Origin: Bacillus sp. CH30_1T
GTDB lineage: Bacteria; Bacillota; Bacilli; Bacillales; Bacillaceae_B
NCBI RefSeq assembly: GCF_008364765.1
Contig: NZ_VTUY01000001.1
Coordinates: forward strand, 373,526 to 437,525
DNA length: 64,000 bases
Direction: 5' to 3'
Of this stretch, positions 51,865 through 61,678 are shown in pieces; the first letter of the stretch is position 1; each line of letters opens with the position of its first letter. Both the position numbers and the translations under genes were made by a program. The notes under the pieces are model-generated. The model was not told the DNA's origin and searched no databases. It worked only from the letters and a program-made list of their open reading frames with translations.

Positions 51865-52806
51865 TTAGAAGGTTTCTACCTTAGCAAGCTTTGCAAAATG
51901 AACCGCAATGTCCGCCCCTACAAGAGCATTGTTCTTTACAAGTGCGATATTCGCTGTAAGGCTCTTTCCGTCTGTTAGTTCTTTTACTTTCCCCAGGAGG
52001 AATGGCGTTGCTTCCTTTCCGGCAATCCCTTGTTCTACTGCTTCGTTTAATGCTCTTTCTATGATACTATTCATCTCGTTTTCATCCAGCGCATCCTGGG
52101 CAGGGATCGGGTTCGCTACCACCACGCCACCCTTTAGTCCAAGATCCCATTTCGCTTTTAATATATTTGCCGTCTCCTCGGGTGTGTCAACTTTATAGTT
52201 CACTGAAAAAGGACTGCTTCGTGTGTAAAAGGCCGGTAAGGAATCCAAACCGTATCCTAAAACAGGTACTCCTTTCGTTTCCAGGTATTCCATCGTCAAG
52301 CCTATATCCAGAATGGATTTTGCCCCTGCGCAGACAACGGCCACGTTCGTCTCGGCAAGTTCTTCAAGATCCGCCGAAACATCCATCGTCACTTCTGCAT
52401 TTCTGTGAACACCACCAATGCCTCCTGTCACGAAAACGGAAATATCAGCAAGCTCGGCGCAAATCATCGTAGCAGCAACCGTAGTCGCTCCGTCCTTTTT
52501 TGAAGCAAGGATATAAGGGATGTCGCGGCGGCTTGCCTTGATCACATCCGTCGCCTGTCCTAAATATTCAAGCTCTTCATGAGACAATCCAATCTTGATT
52601 TTACCGTTTAAGATGGCAATCGTAGCCGGCACTGCCCCCTTTGAACGAATGATATCCTCCACTTCTCGGGCGGTTTTCACATTTTGTGGATAAGGCATTC
52701 CATGAGAAATAATCGTTGATTCCAATGCCACAATCGCCTTTCCTGTCTTTCTGGCTTCTGATACTTCCTGCGAGTATTCCATATATGAGTTGATATTCAC
52801 GTACAT
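51865..52806 (-). CDS. psuG: Pseudouridine-5'-phosphate glycosidase PsuG
   Basis: 313 residues. Motifs [14 protein letters not shown] near 27 and Thr-Gly-Gly-Ile-Gly-Gly-Val-His-Arg near 127, with the active lysine in Ile-Lys-Ala-Ser-Arg-Arg-Asp, are complete. It splits pseudouridine 5'-phosphate to uracil and ribose 5-phosphate. The partner kinase PsuK is directly upstream. Confidence 0.95.
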   Translation of the reverse strand: MYVNINSYMEYSQEVSEARKTGKAIVALESTIISHGMPYPQNVKTAREVEDIIRSKGAVPATIAILNGKIKIGLSHEELEYLGQATDVIKASRRDIPYILASKKDGATTVAATMICAELADISVFVTGGIGGVHRNAEVTMDVSADLEELAETNVAVVCAGAKSILDIGLTMEYLETKGVPVLGYGLDSLPAFYTRSSPFSVNYKVDTPEETANILKAKWDLGLKGGVVVANPIPAQDALDENEMNSIIERALNEAVEQGIAGKEATPFLLGKVKELTDGKSLTANIALVKNNALVGADIAVHFAKLAKVETF

Positions 52807-52816
52807 TTCCCCCTAT

Positions 52817-53911
52817 TCAGTAATAATGACTAAACTCTTGTTGAAGCTTGGTCTTGTTCAGCGTAGGTGCTACCGTAAATTTAGATTTCAGCGTAATGGA
52901 CGAGCAGATCACTCCGATCCGGCAGGCTCCGTCTGTATCGGATCCTTTTAAATAACCGTATAATATTCCCGCGACAAGGGCATCTCCAGCACCGGTCACA
53001 TCAGCGACTTCAACCTTGGGAGGTAAAACGGCTCTCGCTTCTTTATAAGTAGTGTAATAGATTAACCCCTGATCTCCCCGGGTAATCACGACCCTTTCCG
53101 CCCCTCTTTGAGTGATGGCTTTGGCCGCTTTAAAATAGTCACCCTCTGTCTCAATCGTCATTCCTAAATACGTTTCCGCTTCCCCTTTGTTACATATGAA
53201 CCAGGATACCCCTTCTAATGATGTTGGCAGCTTCAACACTTTCGGTTCGGAAACCGGGATGATCGTAAGCGGCACTCCCTCCATTTGGCATCTGCGGATG
53301 GTATACTTTAGCACATCCTCTGGAAAATTGGTGTCCAGCAGCACCATTTCCGATGAAGAAATCATTCCCCACCTCTTATCAACAAAGCCAATGTCAACGC
53401 TTTCATAAATGTTCATATCAGCCAGGGCAAACAGCATTTCCCCTTCCTCGTCCAATATGGCGGAGTATGCCCCGGTGCTTTCATTTAGTAGTCGCTGGGA
53501 TGCAGATACATCGGCAAACGATTTCGTTTGAGATAAAAGCCAGCTTCCTTCCGTATCTTCTCCTACAACCGTTATCAAATTGGCTTGTTTTCCTAACCTG
53601 CCTAAGTTTTCGGCAATATTGCGTGCCACGCCGCCACTGGATTGCTTTGTTCTCGCAGGGTTTGAGGTTTCAGGAATAAACTTACCGTCCAACTGAAGCT
53701 TCCGGTCGATATTTGCTCCCCCGATGCACGTGATCCCGTTTTTCTTTGGAAGAACATACGCACGTCCCAGGATCTTCCCCTGCTTCACCAGATTCGAAAT
53801 ATACCCTGCTACCGCTGATCGTGACATCCCGCTTCGCTCGGACAATTCCTGTTGAGTCATAAACGGATTATCTTCAATATAAGCTAACAAAAGCTTTTCT
53901 TTTTCGTTCAC
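52817..53911 (-). CDS. psuK: Pseudouridine kinase PsuK with N-terminal winged helix
   Basis: 364 residues from GTG 53911. Residues 1-55 form a MarR/ArsR-like winged helix (Met-Thr-Gln-Gln-Glu-Leu-Ser-Glu-Arg-Ser-Gly-Met-Ser-Arg-Ser-Ala-Val), then a PfkB-type kinase with Gly-Gly-Ala-Asn-Ile-Asp-Arg near 64 and Asp-Val-Thr-Gly-Ala-Gly-Asp-Ala near 308. It phosphorylates pseudouridine for PsuG. The extra DNA-binding domain suggests the kinase may regulate its own operon. The HTH-PfkB fusion is common in Bacillus. Confidence 0.9.
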   Translation of the reverse strand: MNEKEKLLLAYIEDNPFMTQQELSERSGMSRSAVAGYISNLVKQGKILGRAYVLPKKNGITCIGGANIDRKLQLDGKFIPETSNPARTKQSSGGVARNIAENLGRLGKQANLITVVGEDTEGSWLLSQTKSFADVSASQRLLNESTGAYSAILDEEGEMLFALADMNIYESVDIGFVDKRWGMISSSEMVLLDTNFPEDVLKYTIRRCQMEGVPLTIIPVSEPKVLKLPTSLEGVSWFICNKGEAETYLGMTIETEGDYFKAAKAITQRGAERVVITRGDQGLIYYTTYKEARAVLPPKVEVADVTGAGDALVAGILYGYLKGSDTDGACRIGVICSSITLKSKFTVAPTLNKTKLQQEFSHYY

Positions 53912-53997
53912 AAGCTCCCACCCCTATAAAGAAAAATAACTTTTGTTAATATTCTAAACTTTTGTTTAAACTTAGACAAGAAGGAAAATAAATGAAA

Positions 53998-54031
53998 AAG
54001 CGTCCCGATATAACTCAGGACACTTCTTTTC
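53998..54031 (-). terminator. Terminator of the yclNOPQ-like operon
   Basis: Imperfect AGTGTCC/GGGACGCT arms followed by TTTTTC on the minus strand, just past the last gene. Confidence 0.55.
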
Positions 54032-54032
54032 A

Positions 54033-54341
54033 TTATTTATTTGCTTTTACCTCATAAACATGTTGACTCGATTCTAGAATATGATCGGGTTTAGGCTTGC
54101 CTGCACTCGCTTTATGACCTGCAATATGCTCAGGGCTCTTCTCCCAATTTTTCCAATCCGCTTCCGATTCCCATTGAATCATGACAATCACTTCCTCGTC
54201 GCCGCGGCGTACTTTTTTGACGAGGACCTTTAAGTCGATAAACCCTGGCTGTTTTTCAATTAATCCCTCACCAGAAAACCTTTCAACCACTTTTGATGAT
54301 GTTCCCTCTTTCACTACCAGTCTCTTTATTTGATAAAACAT
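54033..54341 (-). CDS. hmoA: HmoA-type heme-degrading/ABM-domain monooxygenase
   Basis: About 102 residues from ATG 54341. ABM fold with Arg-Leu-Val-Val-Lys-Glu-Gly near 5, the strand Val-Ile-Val-Met-Ile-Gln-Trp-Glu-Ser-Glu and Trp-Lys-Asn-Trp near 64, then Glu-His-Ile-Ala-Gly-His-Lys, the helix that supplies the heme-ligand histidine in HmoA/IsdG. Its start lies two bases before the yclQ-like stop, so it is in the iron operon, which supports iron or heme metabolism. It may instead release iron from another ligand. Confidence 0.78.
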   Translation of the reverse strand: MFYQIKRLVVKEGTSSKVVERFSGEGLIEKQPGFIDLKVLVKKVRRGDEEVIVMIQWESEADWKNWEKSPEHIAGHKASAGKPKPDHILESSQHVYEVKANK

Positions 54342-54342
54342 A

Positions 54343-55293
54343 TTATAAACCTGCCTTCGCATCTTCAACCATTTGTTTCATCGATTGAAGTCCGCCTCCT
54401 GAAAGGTACCATGGGCCACCATTCAGATACACGATTTTTTCCTTTTTGTAGGCGTTCGTCTTTTGTACCAGTTCGTTTTCAATTGAATCTTTGACGCTTG
54501 CGTTTGGATCAAATGCAGCATCACGGTCGATCACAAACAGTACATCAGGGTTTTGTTCCAATACATATTCAAACGTCACATTTTGTCCATGAGTGGATTC
54601 TTCTATGTTTTCATCAGAAGGCTTGAATCCAAATACATCGTGAAGAATTCCAAAACGTGATCCCGGTCCGTATGCACTTACTTCTCCTTCATTCCCCATC
54701 AAGATCAATGCTTTGTCATCAAGGCTTCCAGTCTTCTCTTTAATGCCTTCGACCTCCGCTTGAACATCCTCTAATTCCTTCTTCATTTCATCTTCTTTAT
54801 CAAAGATTTCTGCAATGGTTTCCATGTTGCTTGTGAACGATTCCATGTAATTTGTGTAATCCGTTTGAACATACACAGTCGGAGCGATTTTTGCGAATTC
54901 TTCATACATTTCCGATTGGCGTGCAGAGATGAAAATCACATCCGGCTTCATCGAGCTGATCGCTTCAAAATCCGCCTCTTTCAAACTTCCTACGTTCGTA
55001 TAGTCTGAGCTGCTGTACTTTTCCAGGTATGGAGGAATGGTTGCTTGCGGTACTCCCGCTACTTCCACTCCAAGTTCATCTAACGTATCAAGGACACCGA
55101 AATCAAACACGACTACCTTTTCAGGGTTTTGTTTAACTTTCGTTTCTCCAAGTTCATGCTTTACTGTGATTTCTTTTGTTTCTTCATTTCCACCGGATTT
55201 CTTCGCTTCTGTCGTTGATTCTTCCTTGGAACCGCACGCTGCCAATACCAGTAAGACTGTAAGTAATATTGTTATAAATGACCATTTTTTCAT
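54343..55293 (-). CDS. yclQ: Siderophore-binding lipoprotein of ABC transporter (YclQ-like)
   Basis: 316 residues from ATG 55293, after AGGAGAAAAG. The lipobox is Leu-Leu-Val-Leu-Ala-Ala-Cys-Gly near residue 21. The fold has the FatB/YclQ pattern: Val-Val-Val-Phe-Asp-Phe-Gly-Val-Leu-Asp-Thr-Leu near 65 and Pro-Asp-Val-Ile-Phe-Ile-Ser near 115. In B. subtilis YclQ binds petrobactin. It should catch a ferric siderophore at the outer face of the membrane. Confidence 0.88.
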   Translation of the reverse strand: MKKWSFITILLTVLLVLAACGSKEESTTEAKKSGGNEETKEITVKHELGETKVKQNPEKVVVFDFGVLDTLDELGVEVAGVPQATIPPYLEKYSSSDYTNVGSLKEADFEAISSMKPDVIFISARQSEMYEEFAKIAPTVYVQTDYTNYMESFTSNMETIAEIFDKEDEMKKELEDVQAEVEGIKEKTGSLDDKALILMGNEGEVSAYGPGSRFGILHDVFGFKPSDENIEESTHGQNVTFEYVLEQNPDVLFVIDRDAAFDPNASVKDSIENELVQKTNAYKKEKIVYLNGGPWYLSGGGLQSMKQMVEDAKAGL

Positions 55294-55312
55294 TTTCTTT
55301 TCTCCTCTTTTT

Positions 55313-56074
55313 TTATGAATTGAAATAAACACAAATCCGATTGTCATTCATCTGTTGCACAGGAATATCCATATCATAGATTTCCTTTAATGTTTGGGTT
55401 TGTATGATTGTATCTGTTGAACCTTCTCTAATGACCTTTCCGTTTTTCATCGCCACGATTCTGTCTGAATACACAGAGGCAAAATTAATGTCATGCAGGA
55501 CTATGACGACCGTCTTTCCCAGGTCATCTACTAATCTGCGCAGAATCTTCATAATTTGGACCGAATGCTTCATGTCCAGGTTATTCAGGGGTTCATCCAG
55601 GAGAATATAATCGGTATCCTGGGCGATGACCATAGCAATGAAAGCCCGCTGCCTTTGCCCCCCGGATAATTCTTCTAGGTAATTCCCCTCTAAGTCCGCC
55701 AGATTCATATAGTCCAGCGACTGGTTAACTGCCCTCTCATCTTCTTCGGTTAATCGGCCTTTCGAATAAGGAAATCGTCCAAACGATACCAGTTCCCTCA
55801 CAGTCAAACGGACGTTAAGAAAGTTGGATTGCTTTAATATCGCGACTCTTTTGGCAAGATCATCCGAATTCATTTTCCTGAGATCGTCCTGATCCAGTAT
55901 GACTTCACCACTATCTGAATCGAGCAAACGGCTTACCATTGATAAAAGGGTCGACTTCCCGGCACCATTCGGTCCAATGAACGAAGTGATTTGACCAGGC
56001 TGAATCGTGACGGTTACGTCTTCAACGACTAGCTTTTTCCCGTAATACTTGGACAGCCCTCGAATGTGTATCAT
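55313..56074 (-). CDS. yclP: Siderophore ABC transporter ATPase (YclP-like)
   Basis: 253 residues. Walker A Gly-Pro-Asn-Gly-Ala-Gly-Lys-Ser-Thr near residue 34, the signature Leu-Ser-Gly-Gly-Gln-Arg-Gln-Arg near 136 and Walker B Tyr-Ile-Leu-Leu-Asp-Glu-Pro. It overlaps the upstream permease by four bases. Confidence 0.92.
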   Translation of the reverse strand: MIHIRGLSKYYGKKLVVEDVTVTIQPGQITSFIGPNGAGKSTLLSMVSRLLDSDSGEVILDQDDLRKMNSDDLAKRVAILKQSNFLNVRLTVRELVSFGRFPYSKGRLTEEDERAVNQSLDYMNLADLEGNYLEELSGGQRQRAFIAMVIAQDTDYILLDEPLNNLDMKHSVQIMKILRRLVDDLGKTVVIVLHDINFASVYSDRIVAMKNGKVIREGSTDTIIQTQTLKEIYDMDIPVQQMNDNRICVYFNS

Positions 56075-57021
56075 TTGGCTTTACTCTCCTTTAACAAAAG
56101 ATATATAAAGTACATTCCTCCGATGAAGTTGACAATCACGCTTAGAGTTGTTGAAAACGTGAAGATCCGTTCTACCATCCACTGTCCGCCAACGAGGGCA
56201 ATGACACTCATCAAGCTCGCACCGGTAATGAAAATGCTGTGTTTGTAGGTCCGAAAAAATTGATAAGCTAAGTTCGCCACGATCAAACCGAAAAAGGTAA
56301 TCGGCCCGACCAGGGCGGTTGAAACAGCAATGAGTACAGACGCAATCACCAGCATACGACGCACCATTCGATCATAAGGTACACCCAGATTAATGGACAT
56401 TTCCCTTCCCAATGACATGACATCCAGGTAATGGATCTTTCTCCAGCCAATCATCATCACGATGGTGACTATGATAAGGGCAAGCCAAACCAGATCTGCA
56501 TTAATGTTATTGAAACTCGCAAACATCTTATCCTGAACCATTAAAAATTCATTGGGATCAATCAACACTTGCAGGAATGTGGTGATGCTTCCAAAGAATG
56601 TACCCACGATGATTCCGATCAACAATAAAAAGTAGATTGGTTGATTACTATGACGGAATAATAATTGATACAGGATAAGAGCAAATACAATCATAGCTGT
56701 AACGGATAATAAGAAGTTTATATTCTTGTTTATGACAAGTATGTGATCCGATCCCAGGAAAAAGATAATTACTGTTTGTAGAAGAAGATAAAGAGAATCA
56801 AGCCCCATAATACTCGGTGTTAAAATCCGATTATGTGTGATCGTTTGAAACACGACCGTTGAATAGGCGATCGCGACTCCCGTAATGACCATGGCAAGCA
56901 CCTTCATCCCCCGTCGAGGCAGTGCATAATCATAGCTTCCATTTAGCTCGTAAAATAAATAAACACCACAGAATAATAGAGAAATCCCTAGTAAAATAAG
57001 CATTTTCCAACGATTACGCAT
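56071..57021 (-). CDS. yclO: Siderophore ABC transporter permease (YclO-like)
   Basis: 316 residues from ATG 57021, which overlaps the yclN stop by 8 bp; an ORF start further upstream lies inside yclN and encodes a soluble stretch. About nine FecCD-type spans, with Asn-Leu-Gly-Val-Pro-Tyr near 222 and Leu-Val-Gly-Pro-Ile-Thr-Phe-Phe-Gly-Leu near 255. Confidence 0.88.
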   Translation of the reverse strand: MRNRWKMLILLGISLLFCGVYLFYELNGSYDYALPRRGMKVLAMVITGVAIAYSTVVFQTITHNRILTPSIMGLDSLYLLLQTVIIFFLGSDHILVINKNINFLLSVTAMIVFALILYQLLFRHSNQPIYFLLLIGIIVGTFFGSITTFLQVLIDPNEFLMVQDKMFASFNNINADLVWLALIIVTIVMMIGWRKIHYLDVMSLGREMSINLGVPYDRMVRRMLVIASVLIAVSTALVGPITFFGLIVANLAYQFFRTYKHSIFITGASLMSVIALVGGQWMVERIFTFSTTLSVIVNFIGGMYFIYLLLKESKAK

Positions 57022-57964
57022 ATGCCTTCCTCCTAACCAGCAGGTATAAGAAGATGGCACTGCCGATGACCCCAACCATTAGACTGATCGAAATTTCATA
57101 AGGGTAGATGATGACCCTACCCAAAATATCACAGACAAGAAGGAAGATGGCTCCAAGTATGGCGGTATGAGGTAGTGTCTTCTGTAAGTGATCTCCTTTA
57201 AAGATGGAAACGATATTGGGTATGATTAATCCCAGGAATGGAATCATCCCGACGGTCAATACGACTGTCACCGTAATGAGCGCAACCAGCACGAGACCGA
57301 TATTCACTATTCTGCGATAAGAAACACCGAGGTTTTTTGAGAAGTCCTCCCCCATCCCGGCGACAGTAAATCGATTCGCATAAAGATAAGCAATGATCAT
57401 AATGGGAATGCTTATGTATAAAAGTTCATATCGACCTTTCATGATTAATGAGAAATCACCCTGCAGCCAAGCCGCCATATTTTGAATCACATTTGCCTTG
57501 TAGGCAAAAAACGTCGTCACCGAAGATAACACATTCCCAAGCATCAACCCGACGAGGGGGATAAAGACTGCATCCTTGAACTTGATCCGATCGAGTATTT
57601 GCATAAAAAGCAGCGTGCCGGCTAACGCAAATGCAAAGGCAACAATCATCTTCTCAAGTATTGAGGCATTCACAAACACAATCATCGATACAAGGATCCC
57701 AAGCCTGGCAGCATCTATGGTTCCCACTGTCGTAGGGGATACGAACTTGTTTCGACTCAAGCTTTGCATGATCAAACCTGCAATGCTCATTCCCGCACCA
57801 GCAAGTAAGATCGCCAGCAATCTCGGTAATCTACTGATGAGAAAAATCTGTGTCTCTTCGGATTGAAATTTAAGTAAATCCATCGGTGTAATATGGCTCA
57901 CTCCTACAAATAAAGACAGGAGTGACATCAAGATGAGCGTAATAAAAAGGTAACGTTGTTTCAT
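57014..57964 (-). CDS. yclN: Siderophore ABC transporter permease (YclN-like)
   Basis: 316 residues from ATG 57964, after GGGGA; the ATG at 57985 has no site. FecCD permease with Ser-Arg-Leu-Pro-Arg-Leu-Leu-Ala near 46 and Asn-Leu-Gly-Val-Ser-Tyr-Arg-Arg near 215. First gene of the operon yclN-O-P-Q-hmoA with two Fur boxes upstream. Confidence 0.9.
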   Translation of the reverse strand: MKQRYLFITLILMSLLSLFVGVSHITPMDLLKFQSEETQIFLISRLPRLLAILLAGAGMSIAGLIMQSLSRNKFVSPTTVGTIDAARLGILVSMIVFVNASILEKMIVAFAFALAGTLLFMQILDRIKFKDAVFIPLVGLMLGNVLSSVTTFFAYKANVIQNMAAWLQGDFSLIMKGRYELLYISIPIMIIAYLYANRFTVAGMGEDFSKNLGVSYRRIVNIGLVLVALITVTVVLTVGMIPFLGLIIPNIVSIFKGDHLQKTLPHTAILGAIFLLVCDILGRVIIYPYEISISLMVGVIGSAIFLYLLVRRKAYA

Positions 57965-58011
57965 GACTATCCCCAAAACTTTCATTGATTTTCACTGAAT
58001 ATCATTGATAC

Positions 58012-58093
58012 TGAAAATCATTATCAATTAATACAAACCTATATTACAATAAGGTTTCAAGTAGAGTCAACAACTAATTGAAAATGATTATCA
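58012..58093 (-). promoter_or_regulatory. Two Fur boxes upstream of yclN
   Basis: TGAAAATCATTATCA (58012-58026) and TGAAAATGATTATCA (58079-58093) each match TGATAAT-n-ATTATCA at 13 of 14 positions. They lie 48 and 115 bp before the yclN start. Iron repression of the operon is therefore nearly certain. Confidence 0.85.
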
Positions 58094-58157
58094 CTAATTC
58101 CATAATCATCCACAACTGAAATGCGGGTCGAAATACGCAATACAGCCAGAATTTCAC

Positions 58158-58198
58158 AAAAAAAGACTTGCTCTCCCTCTCGGAAAAACAAGTCTTTT
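58158..58198 (-). terminator. Terminator of the AGCS symporter gene
   Basis: Arms AAAAGACTTG and CAAGTCTTTT; T run on the minus strand. Confidence 0.85.
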
Positions 58199-58201
58199 GA
58201 A

Positions 58202-59593
58202 CTATGATATTTTCTTTTCTTTTATTTTGCCAGTGTCTTTCAAGTAATAATCATCCGAGGTAAAAAATTCATGTGTAAGCCTCTTCACTTCTTTACTTAA
58301 AAGAAGAACTGCAATGATATTCGGAATTAAAATCGCTGCAAGGGCTAAGTCAAGGAATTGCCAAATGACTTTTGCTGCACCAACTGAACCAAGCACAATC
58401 GCAACCGTATAAACAATCTTGATCCCTTGTGCTGCTTTGTAGCCAAATAGAAATTCTGCCTGCTTTGCTCCATAAAAGACGATGACGATAATCGTCGATA
58501 ATACGAAGAAAATCAATGAAATCGTAACTAGGATTCCACCAAATTCCCCGAAATAACTAGAGAAAGCTTCTGTTGTTAGTGCTGAAGGATCATCCAATGC
58601 ATTCTCAGCAGTCCAGACCCCTGAAGATAATACTACGAAGGCCGTTGCTGTACAAATGATGATCGTATCAATCACGATTCCAACGATTGCCCATAGCCCC
58701 TGCCTGACGGGATGATCGGTTTGTGCCGCCGCATGGGCAATCGGTGCCGTTCCTAGTCCTGCCTCATTGGAATATAACCCTCGGGCAAATCCCCAACGGA
58801 TCGTCTCAGCAACTGCTACCCCGGCGAACCCACCCATTGCAGACATGGGTTGAAATGCGTTCGACAGAATCAGACTGAAGAATTCCGGAACAGCGTCAAT
58901 GTTCATAAATAAAATGACCAATGCGCTTCCTACATAGATCAGAGCCATGAACGGTACAAAGATTTCCGTCACTTTACCAATACGCTTTATTCCACCAAAT
59001 ACGATTAATACAACGATGAGGGCAACGACAATGCCCGTGATAAGTCCATCTACATTAAATGTTTCTTCTACCGTGGATGCCACAGCATTCCCCTGCACCA
59101 TCACACTTGGAATCAGCTCGATCATAAGGGCAAAGGCAAACCATACACCGAGCCATCTCATATTTAACCCTTTCGTCATGTAATACATGGGACCGCCCAC
59201 ATATTCTCCCTTTTCGTTCTTTTCACGATAGCGGACCGCAAGTACACTCTCGGAAAACTTAAGGGCCATTCCAATTAAGGCAATCATCCACATCCAGAAA
59301 ATAGCTCCCGGCCCACCAAACATGATCGCTGCCGGTACCCCGACAATATTCGCTGCCCCGATGGTGGATGATAGAGCCGACGTCAAGGCCTGCAACGGCG
59401 TCACCGTTCCTTCGCCTTTTGGCTTCTTAAAAACGCTTCCTATCGTTTGCTTAAATATGTACAGAGGATAGCGAAATTGTATGAATTTCAATAAAAATGT
59501 TAAGTACAAACCCGTTGCACCCAGGACAATGATTAATGGAGGCCCCCATAACCATGCCGAAACTTTACCTATGATGTCAAAAAACGTATCCAA
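58202..59593 (-). CDS. Sodium:alanine symporter family (AGCS) protein
   Basis: 463 residues with about eleven spans. The family signature Gly-Gly-Pro-Gly-Ala-Ile-Phe-Trp-Met-Trp near residue 88 and Glu-Ala-Gly-Leu-Gly-Thr-Ala-Pro-Ile-Ala-His near 279 are intact. It takes up alanine, glycine or glutamine with sodium. It stands alone between the iron operon and motB. Confidence 0.9.
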   Translation of the reverse strand: MDTFFDIIGKVSAWLWGPPLIIVLGATGLYLTFLLKFIQFRYPLYIFKQTIGSVFKKPKGEGTVTPLQALTSALSSTIGAANIVGVPAAIMFGGPGAIFWMWMIALIGMALKFSESVLAVRYREKNEKGEYVGGPMYYMTKGLNMRWLGVWFAFALMIELIPSVMVQGNAVASTVEETFNVDGLITGIVVALIVVLIVFGGIKRIGKVTEIFVPFMALIYVGSALVILFMNIDAVPEFFSLILSNAFQPMSAMGGFAGVAVAETIRWGFARGLYSNEAGLGTAPIAHAAAQTDHPVRQGLWAIVGIVIDTIIICTATAFVVLSSGVWTAENALDDPSALTTEAFSSYFGEFGGILVTISLIFFVLSTIIVIVFYGAKQAEFLFGYKAAQGIKIVYTVAIVLGSVGAAKVIWQFLDLALAAILIPNIIAVLLLSKEVKRLTHEFFTSDDYYLKDTGKIKEKKIS

Positions 59594-59890
59594 TCGTGCT
59601 CCTCCTTTTTAGTAGAGGCAGTGGCTAAGGTTTGGAATTCTTGATTGGGGCAGACGTAAATGATCGTGCAAACGTATGTATAATGCCTTTGTTCTCTTAA
59701 ATGAGACCCCTTTTCCTGAAAAATTAGCCACAACTTCTAAATGGTTTTTCAAACTTTTCCCTAAATTTGATGGTGTGAAACATTTTGTTTAAAATGGGAA
59801 AGGATGAGGATTTTTTTGGCTTATAACCAAAGACCATTCATTCGACAAAACCCGTTCATTTCCCCGGAAATACGGCAACTTCTGACCAAT
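59594..59890. other. Gene-free promoter region of the AGCS gene
   Basis: About 300 bp with no convincing gene. A ribosome site (AGGAGGAG) for the AGCS start lies at the left end. No clear operator; one 13 of 16 cre-like word near 59664 is too weak to call. Confidence 0.5.
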
Positions 59891-59923
59891 AAAAAAATCT
59901 GCAGCCAACTTCGGACTGCAGAT
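59891..59923 (-). terminator. Terminator of motAB
   Basis: Arms ATCTGCAG and CTGCAGAT, T run on the minus strand, directly after the motB stop. Confidence 0.9.
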
Positions 59924-59931
59924 CCTGTTTC

Positions 59932-60729
59932 TTATTCTGATATCCTGGGCAGAATCAACACTTCCACCCGTCGGTTTTGCCCACGGCCTTCTGATGTTGC
60001 GTTGTCGGCAATCGGTTCAAATTCTCCGAATCCTTTTGCACTGAACCACTGGGGATCAAGCTTCGGATTGTCCAAAATGATTTTCATAAAATTGACTGCC
60101 CGCATGACGCTAAGCTCCCAGTTGGAGTCATATTCCGCATTACTGATCGGCACGTTGTCCGTGTGACCGCTAATGATAATGTTTCTTGGAGGATTCATTT
60201 CAAGCAGCGCAGATAATTCCCCCGCCACGCTCAGGTCACTTCCTTGGACAATGGCTGATCCCGAGGCGAATAACACATTGTCCCGTATCGTGAGAAGCAA
60301 TCCTTCATCTGTAAGCTTCGTAACGAATTGAACCTCCAGATTATTCGTTTTGATATACTGATTTATTTTTTCCTGAATTTCCTTTAACTCTTCCTGATCC
60401 TTCAGAAATGCCTGCTTATCAAGCTCTTCCTTACTTAATTCCTTCTCTTTTTCTTCATTATTCCCTGAAGATGCTGCCTGTTTGCTATCTTGATCGCTCG
60501 ACTGCTGAGGTGCTACGGGACTGGGATATTCCATCATTCCGGTCCCACCGGTGAAGATTTCACTAAACACCTGGGAGAGTTCCCTGAATTTTTGAGCGTC
60601 CACTGAACTTGACGCATAAAGCACGATAAACAGGGCCAGTAACAGTGTTAGCAAATCCGCGTAAGGTATCAGCCAGGACTCGTCCATATGCTCGTCGTCA
60701 TGTTTCTTCTTACGCCGCCTCATCCTCAT
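59932..60729 (-). CDS. motB: Flagellar stator protein MotB
   Basis: 265 residues; starts at ATG 60729 or six bases later at 60723, both after AAAGGGGG. One span near 21-42 with the ion-binding aspartate in Pro-Tyr-Ala-Asp-Leu-Leu-Thr-Leu-Leu near 24. A Gln/Ser/Lys-rich linker (75-120) leads to an OmpA-like peptidoglycan-binding domain with Ile-Ser-Gly-His-Thr-Asp-Asn-Val-Pro near 188. MotB (proton) and MotS (sodium) cannot be told apart here. Its start overlaps motA by 20 bp. Confidence 0.92.
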   Translation of the reverse strand: MRMRRRKKKHDDEHMDESWLIPYADLLTLLLALFIVLYASSSVDAQKFRELSQVFSEIFTGGTGMMEYPSPVAPQQSSDQDSKQAASSGNNEEKEKELSKEELDKQAFLKDQEELKEIQEKINQYIKTNNLEVQFVTKLTDEGLLLTIRDNVLFASGSAIVQGSDLSVAGELSALLEMNPPRNIIISGHTDNVPISNAEYDSNWELSVMRAVNFMKIILDNPKLDPQWFSAKGFGEFEPIADNATSEGRGQNRRVEVLILPRISE

Positions 60730-61501
60730 CCCCCTTTAACAACAATAATCGTTCACTTGCCGGTAAGTAGGACGCCAGCTTCTGTTCAATCACCCGTGGC
60801 GATTCTCCCTCGATGATCGACAGGATCCCTTCTACCATCATCATTTTCATCTGCACTTCACGCTTTGACTTGCGCTTCAGCTTGTTGGCAAATGGGTGCC
60901 AAAGAACGTAACCCGTGAAGATACCGAGAAGCGTTGCAACGAAGGCCGCAGAAATGGCGTAACCAAGTTCATCCGTATTGTCCATGTGACTGAGGGCCGC
61001 AATAAGTCCAATCACCGCTCCAAGTACGCCGAGGGTCGGTGCATAGGTCCCCGCTTGTGTGAAGATGAGCGCCCCTGCACTATGTCTCTCTTCCATGGCA
61101 TCAATTTCTTCATGCAGCACATCCCGTATATAATCAGCGCTTTGTCCATCCACCGCTAATGAAAGTCCGTCCCGCAAAAAAAGATCCTCGACTTCCTGGG
61201 TTTTGGCCTCGAGTGCAAGCAGTCCTTCTTTTCGGGCAAGATCTGCCAATTGGGAGAAGAATTGAATCGTTTGTTTCGGGTCCTGCAGTTTTTGTTCTTT
61301 AAACAGTATGCCGAATAGCTTCGGTACTTTTTTAATTTCATGGGTTGGGAAAGCAATGGTCACCGCTGCCACTGTTCCAAGTAAAATAATCAATATGGCT
61401 GCAGGGTTAAGCAAGGCAACAGGGCTTACTCCTTTGAAAACCATCCCCACTCCAACCGCTATCAATCCTAAAATGACTCCTATCAAAGACGTCTTATCCA
61501 T
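60710..61501 (-). CDS. motA: Flagellar stator protein MotA
   Basis: 263 residues from ATG 61501 after GTGGAG; the frame opens four codons earlier without a site. Four spans and the proline-rich Ala-Pro-Thr-Leu-Gly-Val-Leu-Gly-Ala-Val near 165. Forms the stator with MotB, driving flagellar rotation. The chemoreceptor gene is divergent. Confidence 0.93.
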   Translation of the reverse strand: MDKTSLIGVILGLIAVGVGMVFKGVSPVALLNPAAILIILLGTVAAVTIAFPTHEIKKVPKLFGILFKEQKLQDPKQTIQFFSQLADLARKEGLLALEAKTQEVEDLFLRDGLSLAVDGQSADYIRDVLHEEIDAMEERHSAGALIFTQAGTYAPTLGVLGAVIGLIAALSHMDNTDELGYAISAAFVATLLGIFTGYVLWHPFANKLKRKSKREVQMKMMMVEGILSIIEGESPRVIEQKLASYLPASERLLLLKGDEDEAA

Positions 61502-61678
61502 CGATCGCTCCACCTTACTCTTCGTAGTCTACTACTAATATCGGATGGAACTTCTAATTATTGAGAGGTAAAAGCGTTCAAAATTTTCTCACAAATTACC
61601 GTAAACCGTTATGAAGCACAACCTGTTTTTGTCGATATATGTAATATATAGGTATTTATATTAAAGGAGAGAACCGTC

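Noticed and set aside
61602-61638. SigD promoter before the chemoreceptor gene
   Set aside because: TCGATAT is a fair -10, but the nearest TAAA lies 26 bp upstream instead of about 15.
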